DNA from: JABMRP01 sp964444795
Lineage (GTDB): Bacteria > Planctomycetota > Planctomycetia > Pirellulales > Thermoguttaceae
Direction: 5' to 3'
NCBI GenBank assembly: GCA_964444795.1
Contig: CAYUIQ010000228.1
Coordinates: forward strand, 1 to 13,948
Length of the DNA: 13,948 nucleotides
Shown here: piece after piece, positions 6,861 to 13,934 of the stretch
Layout: each line of letters starts with the position of its first letter
Position numbering within the stretch: position 1 is the stretch's first letter
Made by a program: the position numbers and the translations under genes
Notes under the pieces: model-generated
Seen by the model: the letters and a program-made list of their open reading frames with translations, nothing else
What the model was told of the DNA's origin: nothing
The model's database searches: none

Positions 6861-7520
6861 ATGAGCTTGGAGCTTGTCACCTCAAACACGGTCATCGTCG
6901 CCCAACAGTTCAATCCGACTGTGATGGGGCAACACTGGCTCATCCGCGAGGGTCTGCTGGATGAAGGCGATTTTCGCAAGGGCTGTGTTTATACCGACAT
7001 GTTGGTGCAGGTCCAATCAGAAGAATTCAACCTGATGGTGGTCCCGCAGCAGTGCCAACTGGCTCCGCGAGTTGATCGGGACCGCGAGCAGGAGTTGATT
7101 GTGGAGAAGGTCGGCACAATCGCCAGAAAGCTGCCGCACACACCGTTTCGTGGCATTGGTTTGAATTTCACCTGGCACCTGAACCCGGAAGAAAGGGACG
7201 TGGCGTCCCTCTCCCGCGAGTTGTTTTTCATCCCGGACGGGCCGCTTCACCAGGAATTCACCGATAAGAACTCGCGATATGGCGCGTACATGAGCAAAGA
7301 TGCCTTCGGCGGTCGACTGAAGCTCGACGTGAAGCCAACTACCCTGGAGCGGGAAGGCCAGGAGGAAGAAAGAATCGTCTTTGCGTTCAATTTCCATAGA
7401 GATCTGGAAGACGAGAAAGACCCGGTTGGCAGCATCGAACAGATGCTCCAGCAGTGGAACGCGGCTCGGGACGAATCCTCGCGTATCGTTCACGCGACGG
7501 TGAAAGGGGAACCTGTATGA
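6861..7520 (+). CDS. Unrecognised protein, first gene of a three-gene cassette
   Basis: I do not recognise this 219-residue protein with confidence. It begins LVTSNTVIVAQQFNPTVMG and has a central FRGIGLNFTWHLNP segment (96-109). Near 139-158 is RYGAYMSKDAFGGRLKLDVK, and it ends in an acidic helical tail (IEQMLQQWNAARDE). There is no signal peptide or membrane span and no catalytic motif that I can name, so a soluble cytoplasmic protein is likely. A distant link to the TIGR04255-type proteins was considered from the GLNF segment but is only a guess. The ATG at 6861 follows a GGAAGG 11 bases upstream. The stop overlaps the next start in an ATGA, indicating coupled translation. Codon use is less GC-biased than in the flanking genes, a possible sign of transfer. 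Confidence 0.75.
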   Translation: MSLELVTSNTVIVAQQFNPTVMGQHWLIREGLLDEGDFRKGCVYTDMLVQVQSEEFNLMVVPQQCQLAPRVDRDREQELIVEKVGTIARKLPHTPFRGIGLNFTWHLNPEERDVASLSRELFFIPDGPLHQEFTDKNSRYGAYMSKDAFGGRLKLDVKPTTLEREGQEEERIVFAFNFHRDLEDEKDPVGSIEQMLQQWNAARDESSRIVHATVKGEPV

Positions 7521-7903
7521 GCATAGCCGAGACGAAAGGTACTTTTCAAGAGGATTGGACACCTCAGGAGGTTCCGGAGACTATGCCACTCCGTTTCCTG
7601 AAGGGGCGATTATCCACGGCCCCCCTGGAAACTGATGAACAAGTTGCCGGCTCGGATTCCGAACTGAATCCGAGCGGAACGATGACGACCTCCATGGTCA
7701 CCACCTTCGCTTTAGGATCCTTTCTTGCCAGCAAGAGTTCTCGGGCCATCGACCCCGTGTGGACAATCGTGGCACCGCCGCAAGAGGAAGAAGTGGAAAT
7801 CGCGGATTTCTTCGAACCTGCCACGTTCGAATGGGACGAGGACATCTATATTGCACGGATGGCAGCGAGGAGGTACGGCGAACAGACCCATGGCGATTAT
7901 TGA
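7517..7903 (+). CDS. Small acidic unrecognised protein, middle gene of the cassette
   Basis: This 128-residue protein has no family that I know. The N-terminal half is polar and probably flexible (many Pro, Thr, Ser and Glu). A modestly hydrophobic stretch TTSMVTTFALGSFLA (about 56-70) is followed by an acidic segment PPQEEEVEIADFFEPATFEWDED and a short basic end. It has no cysteines and no signal peptide. The ATG at 7517 overlaps the upstream stop by four bases and is preceded by GGGG at a suitable distance. The 3' end overlaps the next gene by 14 bases. An adaptor or bridging partner for its two neighbours is inferred only from its size and position. The smooth overlap at both ends is the main evidence that it is a real gene. 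Confidence 0.65.
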   Translation: MSIAETKGTFQEDWTPQEVPETMPLRFLKGRLSTAPLETDEQVAGSDSELNPSGTMTTSMVTTFALGSFLASKSSRAIDPVWTIVAPPQEEEVEIADFFEPATFEWDEDIYIARMAARRYGEQTHGDY

Positions 7904-8633
7904 GCCTCCCACCGAATCCGAGCACCTATCGCAAGGCGACATCCTGCAAGGGGTTCGGCTTCATGCAACAAAGGGCAGTTGGCATGACGGCGGTGGAAAG
8001 CCTGTGGAGATTCCTCGTCGGCTCTGTCTTGTGTTGTCCCGATCTTGTGTCGCAAGACACAAGAGCCAGATCGTCGTCGCGGGAATCAAGAAATATGAGG
8101 ACCAACCGCCGAGGGAGGCGAACACTTTCAAGAGGGTCCGTGAGTTTCTGCTGGATATGCGCGACGGCACACGGTCACCGGACCGGTTCTATCTCGGTCA
8201 GGTCCCTGGCGAAAAGGGGCGATTCTGTGCGCAGTTGGATGAACTGTTCTCCATCGAGGTTCCGTCTGATCCAACGGAATTGATGACCTTTCTGAACACG
8301 CGCCGTGTCGGCCGCCTCAACGGGGATTTCACCCGAGATCTGAACCTTCGCGTTTTTGTGGCATTTGCGAGCCTTGGGTTTAGCGACGAAGGCTGGTTGT
8401 CGGACGATGACTTGAACTGGCTGGTCGAAACCGGACAAGGTCAACTACGAGAAGCTGAAGCCGAACTCCAGAAGGCAGTCGCGGAGAAGACTGGTCGAGT
8501 GGCGCACGGAACGCAATACGATGAGAAGAAGATTCCGGGCCTGGAGAAGAAGGGCGTATTGCTGCAACGGCAGGTTGAGCCCTACATAAAGGAGAAGCAG
8601 TCTCGGGACGAACGCTCCGACGCCGAACGGTAA
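7890..8633 (+). CDS. Unrecognised protein with helical C-terminus, third gene of the cassette
   Basis: This 247-residue protein opens with EHLSQGDILQGVRLH (11-25) and then a strand-like RRLCLVLSRSCVARHKSQIVVAGI (43-66). This pattern recalls uncharacterised bacterial proteins with QGDI near the start and a hydrophobic strand ending in S..C(D). Here the Asp after Cys is Val. A region FYLGQVPGEKGRFCAQLDELFSIE (100-123) and a RVGRLNGDFTRDLNLRVFVAF helix follow. The last 65 residues are charged and helix-prone (REAEAELQKAVAEK), possibly a coiled coil. The start at 7890 overlaps the preceding gene by 14 bases; AGGAGG lies 16 bases before it, which is far, and coupling may supply ribosomes. A longer frame to 7725 is rejected because it would overlap the middle gene heavily. 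Function unknown. Confidence 0.72.
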   Translation: MAIIEPPTESEHLSQGDILQGVRLHATKGSWHDGGGKPVEIPRRLCLVLSRSCVARHKSQIVVAGIKKYEDQPPREANTFKRVREFLLDMRDGTRSPDRFYLGQVPGEKGRFCAQLDELFSIEVPSDPTELMTFLNTRRVGRLNGDFTRDLNLRVFVAFASLGFSDEGWLSDDDLNWLVETGQGQLREAEAELQKAVAEKTGRVAHGTQYDEKKIPGLEKKGVLLQRQVEPYIKEKQSRDERSDAER

Positions 8634-8775
8634 GAAGTACACACGACCAGCCCGAGACATTCCGTCGCCCAAAACCCCCGCCCCCCTGGCACGGGACCCC
8701 CGGGAGATGGTATCTTGGCGTTGATCGGATGGGACGTATCCCCGGGTGAAACTCGATGGCGAGGAGGGTCTTGGG

Positions 8776-10059
8776 ATGTCGATTTTTCGGAGTCTGGTTT
8801 CAGGTGCTTGGCGGTGCGGGCTGGTTGTCGTGGCGGTGCTGGCGGCAACGGCCGATGCAAACGGCCAGCAGAAAGCAAAAGGCGGTCCAATGTCGTACGG
8901 TGAAGCACGGGAATTTCTGGCCAAACATACCAAGCTGGTCGAACTGACCAACGAGCAAGGCGCCCGGGTGGCCATCTGTCCCGAGTTGCAGGGCCGCGTG
9001 ATGACCTCAAGCTGCGACGGGCTGGACGGGCTCAGCTTCGGGTTTATCAACAAAGAGTTCATCGAGGCGGGTACACCCGACGAGCGGTTCTCCAACTACG
9101 GCGGCGAGGACCGCATGTGGCTCTCGCCCGAGGGTGGGCAGTTCAGCCTTTGGTTCGATCCGGGCGCCGAGCAAACGTTGGACAACTGGTTCACCCCGCC
9201 GGCGCTGAACGAAGGCGCCTTCGAGGTGATCTCCGGCGACAGCGACCCCTTCTACCGCATGTCCCGGCCAATGCGATTGCTGAACACGTCGTCGACCCGG
9301 TTCCGCTTGAAAGCCACCCGCGAGGTTCGCCTGCTCACCGAAAAGGATCTCGAAACGGCGTTCGGCAAGAAGGCCGCGGCGGCGATGGCCGGCGACGACG
9401 TGCAGATGGTCGCCTACGAAACGGTCAACACGATCAACAACCAGGGCGCCCCGATGACCAAGCAAAAGGGGCTCGTGTCGATCTGGATCCTCTCGATGCT
9501 CACCGCCGGTCCGCAGACGGTGGTCATCGTGCCCTACAAACCGGGCGACGAGAGCAAATTGGGCCCCGTGGTCAAGTCCGACTACTTTGGCGAGGTTCCG
9601 CCGGAGCGGCTGAAGATCATCCCCGAGGCCATCCTCTTTAGCGGTGACAGCAACTACCGCTCGAAGATCGGCACCTCGCAGCGCCGCGCCCGCAACGTGA
9701 TGGGGTCGATCGATTTCCAGAACAGCGTGCTGACCTTGGTCCACTTCACCATGCCCAAGGATCCCACCAAGCAAGACTACATGAACAACATGTGGGAAGT
9801 GCCGCAGGCCGAGCCCTACAAGGGCGACGTGGCCAACAGCTACAACGACGGTCCGCCGGCGCCGGGCGCCAAGGGGCTGGGCGCGTTTTACGAAGTCGAG
9901 TCGCTCTCACCCGCCAAGGCCCTGGCCAGCGGCGAATCGCTCACTCATCGCCACCGGACGGTCCACATCCAGGCCGACCTCAAGGTGCTTGCCGATCTGG
10001 CCAAGGACGTGCTGGGCGTCGATCTGGAGACCGTTCGCAAAGAGATGATCGCCGAGTAG
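8776..10059 (+). CDS. Secreted DUF6786-like protein
   Basis: This 427-residue protein has a probable signal peptide: a basic start, a hydrophobic stretch GLVVVAVLAATA, and cleavage near ANG|QQ. The mature part begins MSYGEAREFLAKHTKLVEL and continues with VAICPELQGRVMTSS, as in DUF6786 proteins of planctomycetes and Bacteroidetes. Those are thought to have a beta-sandwich resembling aldose-1-epimerases. Other landmarks are YGGEDRMWLSPEGGQFSLWF near 105-125 and a HRHRTVHI stretch near the end. A carbohydrate-related role in the periplasm is inferred from the fold; no enzyme reaction is established. The ATG at 8776 has a strong GAGGAGGG 7 bases upstream, so the in-frame GTG at 8746 is rejected. 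The 142 bases before it contain no clear promoter. Confidence 0.8.
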   Translation: MSIFRSLVSGAWRCGLVVVAVLAATADANGQQKAKGGPMSYGEAREFLAKHTKLVELTNEQGARVAICPELQGRVMTSSCDGLDGLSFGFINKEFIEAGTPDERFSNYGGEDRMWLSPEGGQFSLWFDPGAEQTLDNWFTPPALNEGAFEVISGDSDPFYRMSRPMRLLNTSSTRFRLKATREVRLLTEKDLETAFGKKAAAAMAGDDVQMVAYETVNTINNQGAPMTKQKGLVSIWILSMLTAGPQTVVIVPYKPGDESKLGPVVKSDYFGEVPPERLKIIPEAILFSGDSNYRSKIGTSQRRARNVMGSIDFQNSVLTLVHFTMPKDPTKQDYMNNMWEVPQAEPYKGDVANSYNDGPPAPGAKGLGAFYEVESLSPAKALASGESLTHRHRTVHIQADLKVLADLAKDVLGVDLETVRKEMIAE

Positions 10060-10073
10060 TTGGATACATGGGT

Positions 10074-10149
10074 GCCCCCCGGCAAAGCCGGGGGCTACGG
10101 AGTTGCCCAGAACGTTCTCTTCAGCCCCCGGCTCCGCCGGGGGGCAACT
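10074..10149. repeat. Paired GC-rich palindromes (BIME-like)
   Basis: Two hairpins, cccccggc/gccggggg at 10076-10094 and again at 10125-10143, each have a three-base loop. They are near-reverse complements of each other (19 of 21 over the core). The second is also framed by agttgccc (10101-10108) and gggcaact (10142-10149). The arrangement of two inverted palindromes is that of a BIME-like repeat. It lies between the stop of the DUF6786-like gene and the protease start and could slow or stop transcription. Confidence 0.75.
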
Positions 10150-10176
10150 CACCAGCGAAACCCGTCGGAGAAGGCC

Positions 10177-11352
10177 TTGTCCGAAGAAGAACAGTCGCTG
10201 CCGTCGGCAAAACCGGACCGCACCTCGGCCGGGCTCGACCACCAACAGTTGACCGAGGCCAAGCAATACGGCCGGTTGGGATTGATCTGCGATCTGGCCG
10301 ACAAGGGGATCGATCTGGCCTTCCTCGCCGTCATGGCTTTGGTCGTGGCCCGGCCGTTGGATGACGGGCTCGCGCGATGGTCGATTCTGGCCGACTTCGA
10401 GTCGTTGCGTCTGGTCGCCCTGTTGCTGGTTACCATGGCCCTGCACATCAGCGTCTCCTTTCCGCTGTCGCTCTACTCGGGCCACTTCCTCGAACATCGT
10501 TTCGGCTTGAGCAAGCAGACGTTTCGCGGATGGTTGTGGCGGTACACGAAACGTTGCACGCTGGCGGTGGCCTTCTCGGCGGTGATTTTTCTGGGACTGT
10601 ATTGGATCATCTGGCTTATCGGGCCATGGTGGTGGGTCGTCGCCGCCGGCGGTTTCTTCGTCGTCAGCGTCGTGCTCGGGCAATTGGCGCCGGTGCTCAT
10701 CATGCCCCTATTCCACAAGATCGAGAAACTCGACATGCCGGAGCTTTCCCAGCGCCTGGATCGACTGGCCGGGGGGACAGGTCTGTCGATCGAAGGGGTC
10801 TACCGGATCGTGCTCAGCGAAGAGACCGTCAAGGCCAACGCCATGCTGGCCGGCCTGGGACGCACGCGCCGCGTGCTGCTGGGCGATACCCTGCTGGCCG
10901 ACTTCACGCCCGAGGAAATCGAGGTCATCTTCGCCCACGAGATCGGCCACCACGTGTGTCGCCACATCCGCAAGATGATCCTCTCGGGCATGGTGTACAT
11001 CGCGGCCGGATTCTGGCTGTGCCACGGGCTGCTGACCGCGTGGGTCGACTGGCCCGGCCAAAGTGTCGACTTCCACCTGCTGCCCGTCTACACACTGCCC
11101 ATGGTGATGTTCGCACTGACCGCGTTCGCCATGTTGCTCGAACCGGTGCAGAACTTCTTCAGCCGCCGCTTCGAGCGCCAGTCCGATCGCTACGCGTTGG
11201 AGCGGACCGGGGCTAAGGAGGCCTACATTTCGGCCTTTCAGAAGCTCGCCCGGCAGAACAAGGATGATCCCGATCCGCACCCCCTGGAAGTGTTCCTCTT
11301 CCACGGGCACCCCTCCATCGCCGAGCGGCTGGCCATGGCCGAGCGTCGGTAG
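10177..11352 (+). CDS. M48 family membrane metalloprotease, Ste24/CAAX protease-like
   Basis: This is a zinc endopeptidase in the inner membrane. The 391-residue protein has hydrophobic segments near 45-58, 78-98, 127-148 and 151-178, and two more (about 269-289 and 303-321) after the active site. The catalytic HEIGHH is at 254-259; the third zinc ligand is probably E333 in RFERQSDRYAL. The preceding KANAMLAGLGRTRRVLLGDTLL and the late HPSIAERL also match Ste24-type CAAX proteases. The cytoplasmic N-terminus is polar. I chose the TTG start at 10177 because GGAGAAGG lies just before it. Starting further up, at 10060, would translate the palindromic repeat. The natural substrate in bacteria of this type is unknown. 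Membrane-protein quality control, as for HtpX, is a reasonable guess. Confidence 0.9.
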   Translation: MSEEEQSLPSAKPDRTSAGLDHQQLTEAKQYGRLGLICDLADKGIDLAFLAVMALVVARPLDDGLARWSILADFESLRLVALLLVTMALHISVSFPLSLYSGHFLEHRFGLSKQTFRGWLWRYTKRCTLAVAFSAVIFLGLYWIIWLIGPWWWVVAAGGFFVVSVVLGQLAPVLIMPLFHKIEKLDMPELSQRLDRLAGGTGLSIEGVYRIVLSEETVKANAMLAGLGRTRRVLLGDTLLADFTPEEIEVIFAHEIGHHVCRHIRKMILSGMVYIAAGFWLCHGLLTAWVDWPGQSVDFHLLPVYTLPMVMFALTAFAMLLEPVQNFFSRRFERQSDRYALERTGAKEAYISAFQKLARQNKDDPDPHPLEVFLFHGHPSIAERLAMAERR

Positions 11353-11730
11353 TTGGCCCGTTGAAGGAGTTGTGTTTGCCGCGGGACGGCCCGACGCGAA
11401 CAATTCCACCATGTGGAAGCCACGTCATTTTCCGAAGAACCTGATCTTCCTGATCGCGATCCAGCCCCCATCGTCGAGTTCCCCGGCGACGGAAGGCCGA
11501 TCTTGCTCGTTTGGTTCGGATTGTCCGGGTATGACGGAGGATTCCTGCCCACGATGCGGTCCCATGCACCCAAATTCGCTCGGGGAATCGCGGGGCAGGT
11601 CCCATCGCTAAACAGCGCAGCGACCGGCCCGTTCTTAACCTATGATTTCCTGAGGCGCACTCCCCTCCAGGAGTATGCGCTGGTAGGACTGTTGATTGTT
11701 CGGTTTACCGTCTCAAGACGAGATTGTCCG
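11353..11730. other. 378-base gap between protease and HDOD genes
   Basis: No gene is called here. An open frame runs from 11413 in frame with the HDOD gene, but its codon use is mixed and it has no ribosome-binding site. It contains a 6-bp palindrome (ttccac/gtggaa, 11404-11418) and a TATGAT (11641-11646) that could be a -10 without a good -35. The HDOD promoter is probably inside this stretch. Confidence 0.5.
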
Positions 11731-12618
11731 ATGAGTGTCCAGGCCAAGGCAACACCCGAGGAATTGGTGCAGCAGTTGTTCTCGCGCATCGGCGAAGTGT
11801 CGACGTTGCCCACGGTGGCCCTGCAAATCATCGAAGTGGCCAACAACCCGTCGTCCGGCGCGGCCGATCTGCTGGACGCGGTGGAGTACGACGCGGCATT
11901 GGCGACGCGGATCGTGCGTACGGTGAACTCGTCCTACTATTCGCTGCAAAACAAAGTGGCCGATTTGAAACTGGCCATCACGTTGCTGGGATTCAAGGAG
12001 ATCCGCAATCTGGCGATGACCGCCAATGTGGCCCAGTTGTTCAAGGCCGACGCCGACTGCGGCAATTACTCGCGGCAGGGACTCTGGACCCATCTGGTGG
12101 CCACCGGTACGACGGCCCGGTTGATCGCCGAGAGATGTCGCAAGGCGATCCCCCGCGAGGCGTACTTGGCCGGATTGCTGCACGACCTGGGGTTGATCCT
12201 CATTGATCAATATCTCAACAAGCCGTTCCTCCAGGTGCTCGACGTGTTGGCCGAGGACACGCCCCTCTGCGGCGTCGAGGAAGAGATTCTCGGGTTCAAT
12301 CACACGCAACTCGGCGAGTACGTCGCCTCGCAATGGCATCTGCCCGATCATCTCGTCGCGGCGATCCGCTACCACCACGCGCCGCAATCGTACACGGGCG
12401 AGCATCGCGGCATGGTCGACATCGTGTCGCTGGCCAATTTTCTTTGCCACGCAAAGGGATTCTCTTCGATGGGGATCCGCAACGCCGAGGTCCCGCCGGC
12501 CGAAGTCTTCGCCCGACTGGGACTCGAAGAGCAGGGCGTGGCTGCCATCTGGGAGCAACTCGACGAGGTCCTGGCCACCATCAACGTCATGTCCCTGGGC
12601 CGGCTGCGGGGTGATTGA
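11731..12618 (+). CDS. HDOD domain-containing regulatory protein
   Basis: This 295-residue protein consists almost entirely of an HDOD domain, a relative of HD-type metal-dependent phosphohydrolases used in bacterial signalling and cell regulation. The N-terminal half shows the characteristic IGEVSTLPTVALQII (20-34) and ITLLGFKEIRNLAM (83-96). The HD part keeps H121, the HD pair (GLLHDLG, 148-154), FNHTQLGEYVASQW (189-202) and IRYHH (212-216). More metal-binding histidines are therefore present than in many degenerate HDOD proteins, but activity is not proven. No receiver, GGDEF or other output domain is attached. The ATG at 11731 is chosen because the HDOD homology starts right after it; the site before it is weak (GAG, 8 bases away). 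It is convergent with dprA, 87 bases apart. Confidence 0.9.
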   Translation: MSVQAKATPEELVQQLFSRIGEVSTLPTVALQIIEVANNPSSGAADLLDAVEYDAALATRIVRTVNSSYYSLQNKVADLKLAITLLGFKEIRNLAMTANVAQLFKADADCGNYSRQGLWTHLVATGTTARLIAERCRKAIPREAYLAGLLHDLGLILIDQYLNKPFLQVLDVLAEDTPLCGVEEEILGFNHTQLGEYVASQWHLPDHLVAAIRYHHAPQSYTGEHRGMVDIVSLANFLCHAKGFSSMGIRNAEVPPAEVFARLGLEEQGVAAIWEQLDEVLATINVMSLGRLRGD

Positions 12619-12619
12619 T

Positions 12620-12695
12620 GGAAAAAGGGGACGGGTACATTTTGTGCGAAGCACGCTCCGGGCCGTTCCGCAAAATGTACCCGTCCCCTTTTTCC
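12620..12695. repeat. Perfect 25-bp inverted repeat between convergent genes, possible two-way terminator
   Basis: Bases 12620-12644 are the exact reverse complement of 12671-12695, separated by 26 bases. Read in either direction the hairpin ends with CCCC followed by five T, so it could terminate both the HDOD gene and dprA. The ggaaaaaggggac...cattttg arm also resembles intergenic REP-type repeats and shares a core with bases 13883-13894. It starts two bases after the HDOD stop and ends ten bases before the dprA stop. Confidence 0.75.
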
Positions 12696-12705
12696 GGAGC
12701 CGCTC

Positions 12706-13839
12706 TTACATCCGCGCCACCGTCGTACCGCTGAGGCGGCGGATCAGGCGGCGCATCTCCAGGACGCTGATCGTGGACAACACGCGGGGTACGGGAAGAC
12801 CGGTCGTGGCGACGATCTGATCGATCGAGGTGGCATCCGTCTCGACCGCATCAAGGACCTTCTGCTCCAGTTCGTTCAACTGCAACTCGGCCGGATGACG
12901 CACGGTTCGCCCGTCGGATTGCGGCGCCGCTTCGACCAGGGGGCCCAACTCTTCGAGCACGTCGTCGATCGATTCGACCAGCTTGGCACCGTCGCGAATC
13001 AGCCGGTGGCAGCCGTGGGACGTGTTCTCGTCGACCCGGCCGGGTACGGCGAACACCTCGCGCCCCTGCTCCATCGCGTGACGGGCGGTGATCAACGCCC
13101 CGCTGCGTTGGGCCGCTTCGACGACGATCGTACCCAGCGTCAGGCCGCTGATGATCCGGTTTCGCTGGGGAAAGGCGCCGCTGAGCGGTTGGGCATTCGG
13201 CGGCGCTTCGCTCAACAGGGCCCCGGCGGCGACCACTTCCTCGGCCAGCTTGTCGTGCTCCGGCGGATAGATGCTCATCACGCCGCTGGCCAACACGGCC
13301 AGCGTGCGCCCGCCGGCCGCCAACGCCCCGCGATGCGCCGCTGCGTCGATCCCGCGAGCCAATCCGCTAACGACCGTCAGCCCCGCGCGGGCGAGACTCC
13401 CGGCCAGACGTTCCGCCTGCCGCAAACCGTAACGGCTCGCATGGCGTGTGCCGACGATGGCCACCGCCAGCGCGTCGGGCGGCTCGATCGTTCCGCGCAC
13501 GAACAACACGCCGGGCGGATCGTGGATCTCGCGAAGCATGCGCGGATAGCCGTCGGCCGATTCGGTGCAAATGGCAATCCCATGCCGGTCGCACCGGGCG
13601 ATCTCCGCCTCGACGTCGATCTCCCTCTCCGCGGCGGTTATCTTGCCCATCAGCTTCGGCCCGACACCCGGCACCTCGCGCAGTTGGCTCGGAGCGGCGG
13701 CAAACACGGCTTCAGGCGAACCGAACCGTTCGAGTAACGCCTGGCGGATCCGCGGTCCGACGCCCGATACCAACGCCAGGCGCAACGCGGGGATCAGTTC
13801 TCCGTCGGGCGATGCGTCGGCGTGTTCGGCTTCGCTCAT
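12706..13839 (-). CDS. dprA: DNA-processing protein DprA (Smf)
   Basis: DprA binds incoming single-stranded DNA during natural transformation and loads RecA onto it. The 377-residue protein shows all three expected parts. The N-terminus (about 19-67) has two helix-hairpin-helix-like stretches (LVSGVGPRIRQALLERFG and VPGVGPKLMGKI). The Rossmann-like core has AIVGTRHASRYG (127-138), SGLARGIDAAAHRGAL (158-173), FPQRNRIISGL (223-233) and EAAQRSGALITARHA (241-255). The C-terminal winged-helix-like domain runs from about 317 to the end. Length is normal for the family. No Shine-Dalgarno site is apparent before the ATG at 13839. The 109 bases upstream hold palindromic repeat sequence and no clear promoter. 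It is convergent with the HDOD gene. By itself it does not show competence, as dprA occurs in many non-competent bacteria. Confidence 0.96.
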   Translation of the reverse strand: MSEAEHADASPDGELIPALRLALVSGVGPRIRQALLERFGSPEAVFAAAPSQLREVPGVGPKLMGKITAAEREIDVEAEIARCDRHGIAICTESADGYPRMLREIHDPPGVLFVRGTIEPPDALAVAIVGTRHASRYGLRQAERLAGSLARAGLTVVSGLARGIDAAAHRGALAAGGRTLAVLASGVMSIYPPEHDKLAEEVVAAGALLSEAPPNAQPLSGAFPQRNRIISGLTLGTIVVEAAQRSGALITARHAMEQGREVFAVPGRVDENTSHGCHRLIRDGAKLVESIDDVLEELGPLVEAAPQSDGRTVRHPAELQLNELEQKVLDAVETDATSIDQIVATTGLPVPRVLSTISVLEMRRLIRRLSGTTVARM

Positions 13840-13882
13840 GGTGGTACGACCGGGAGGTTCGGTTCAAGCCTGGCAGCCCGTT

Positions 13883-13934
13883 GGGAAAGGGGACACTGAC
13901 GAAAATGTGTGCCACTGCTTGCTTGCAAGCAGTG
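13883..13934. repeat. REP-like motif plus perfect 10-bp palindrome upstream of dprA
   Basis: A gggaaaggggac motif (13883-13894), followed by gaaaatgtg, resembles the arm of the inverted repeat at 12620-12695. Directly after it is a 10-bp perfect inverted repeat (13913-13922 and 13925-13934, two-base loop). The partner arm, if any, would lie beyond the window. It occupies the region where the dprA promoter is expected. Confidence 0.5.

Noticed and set aside
7725..7889. Longer start for the third cassette gene
   Set aside because: It would lie wholly within the middle gene in another frame. Its translation is rich in Arg, Ser and Trp, typical of a shadow frame.
11713..12654. Open frame of 313 codons on the - strand opposite the HDOD gene
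   Set aside because: The + strand encodes a full HDOD domain. The antisense frame has no known motif and runs into the palindromic repeat.
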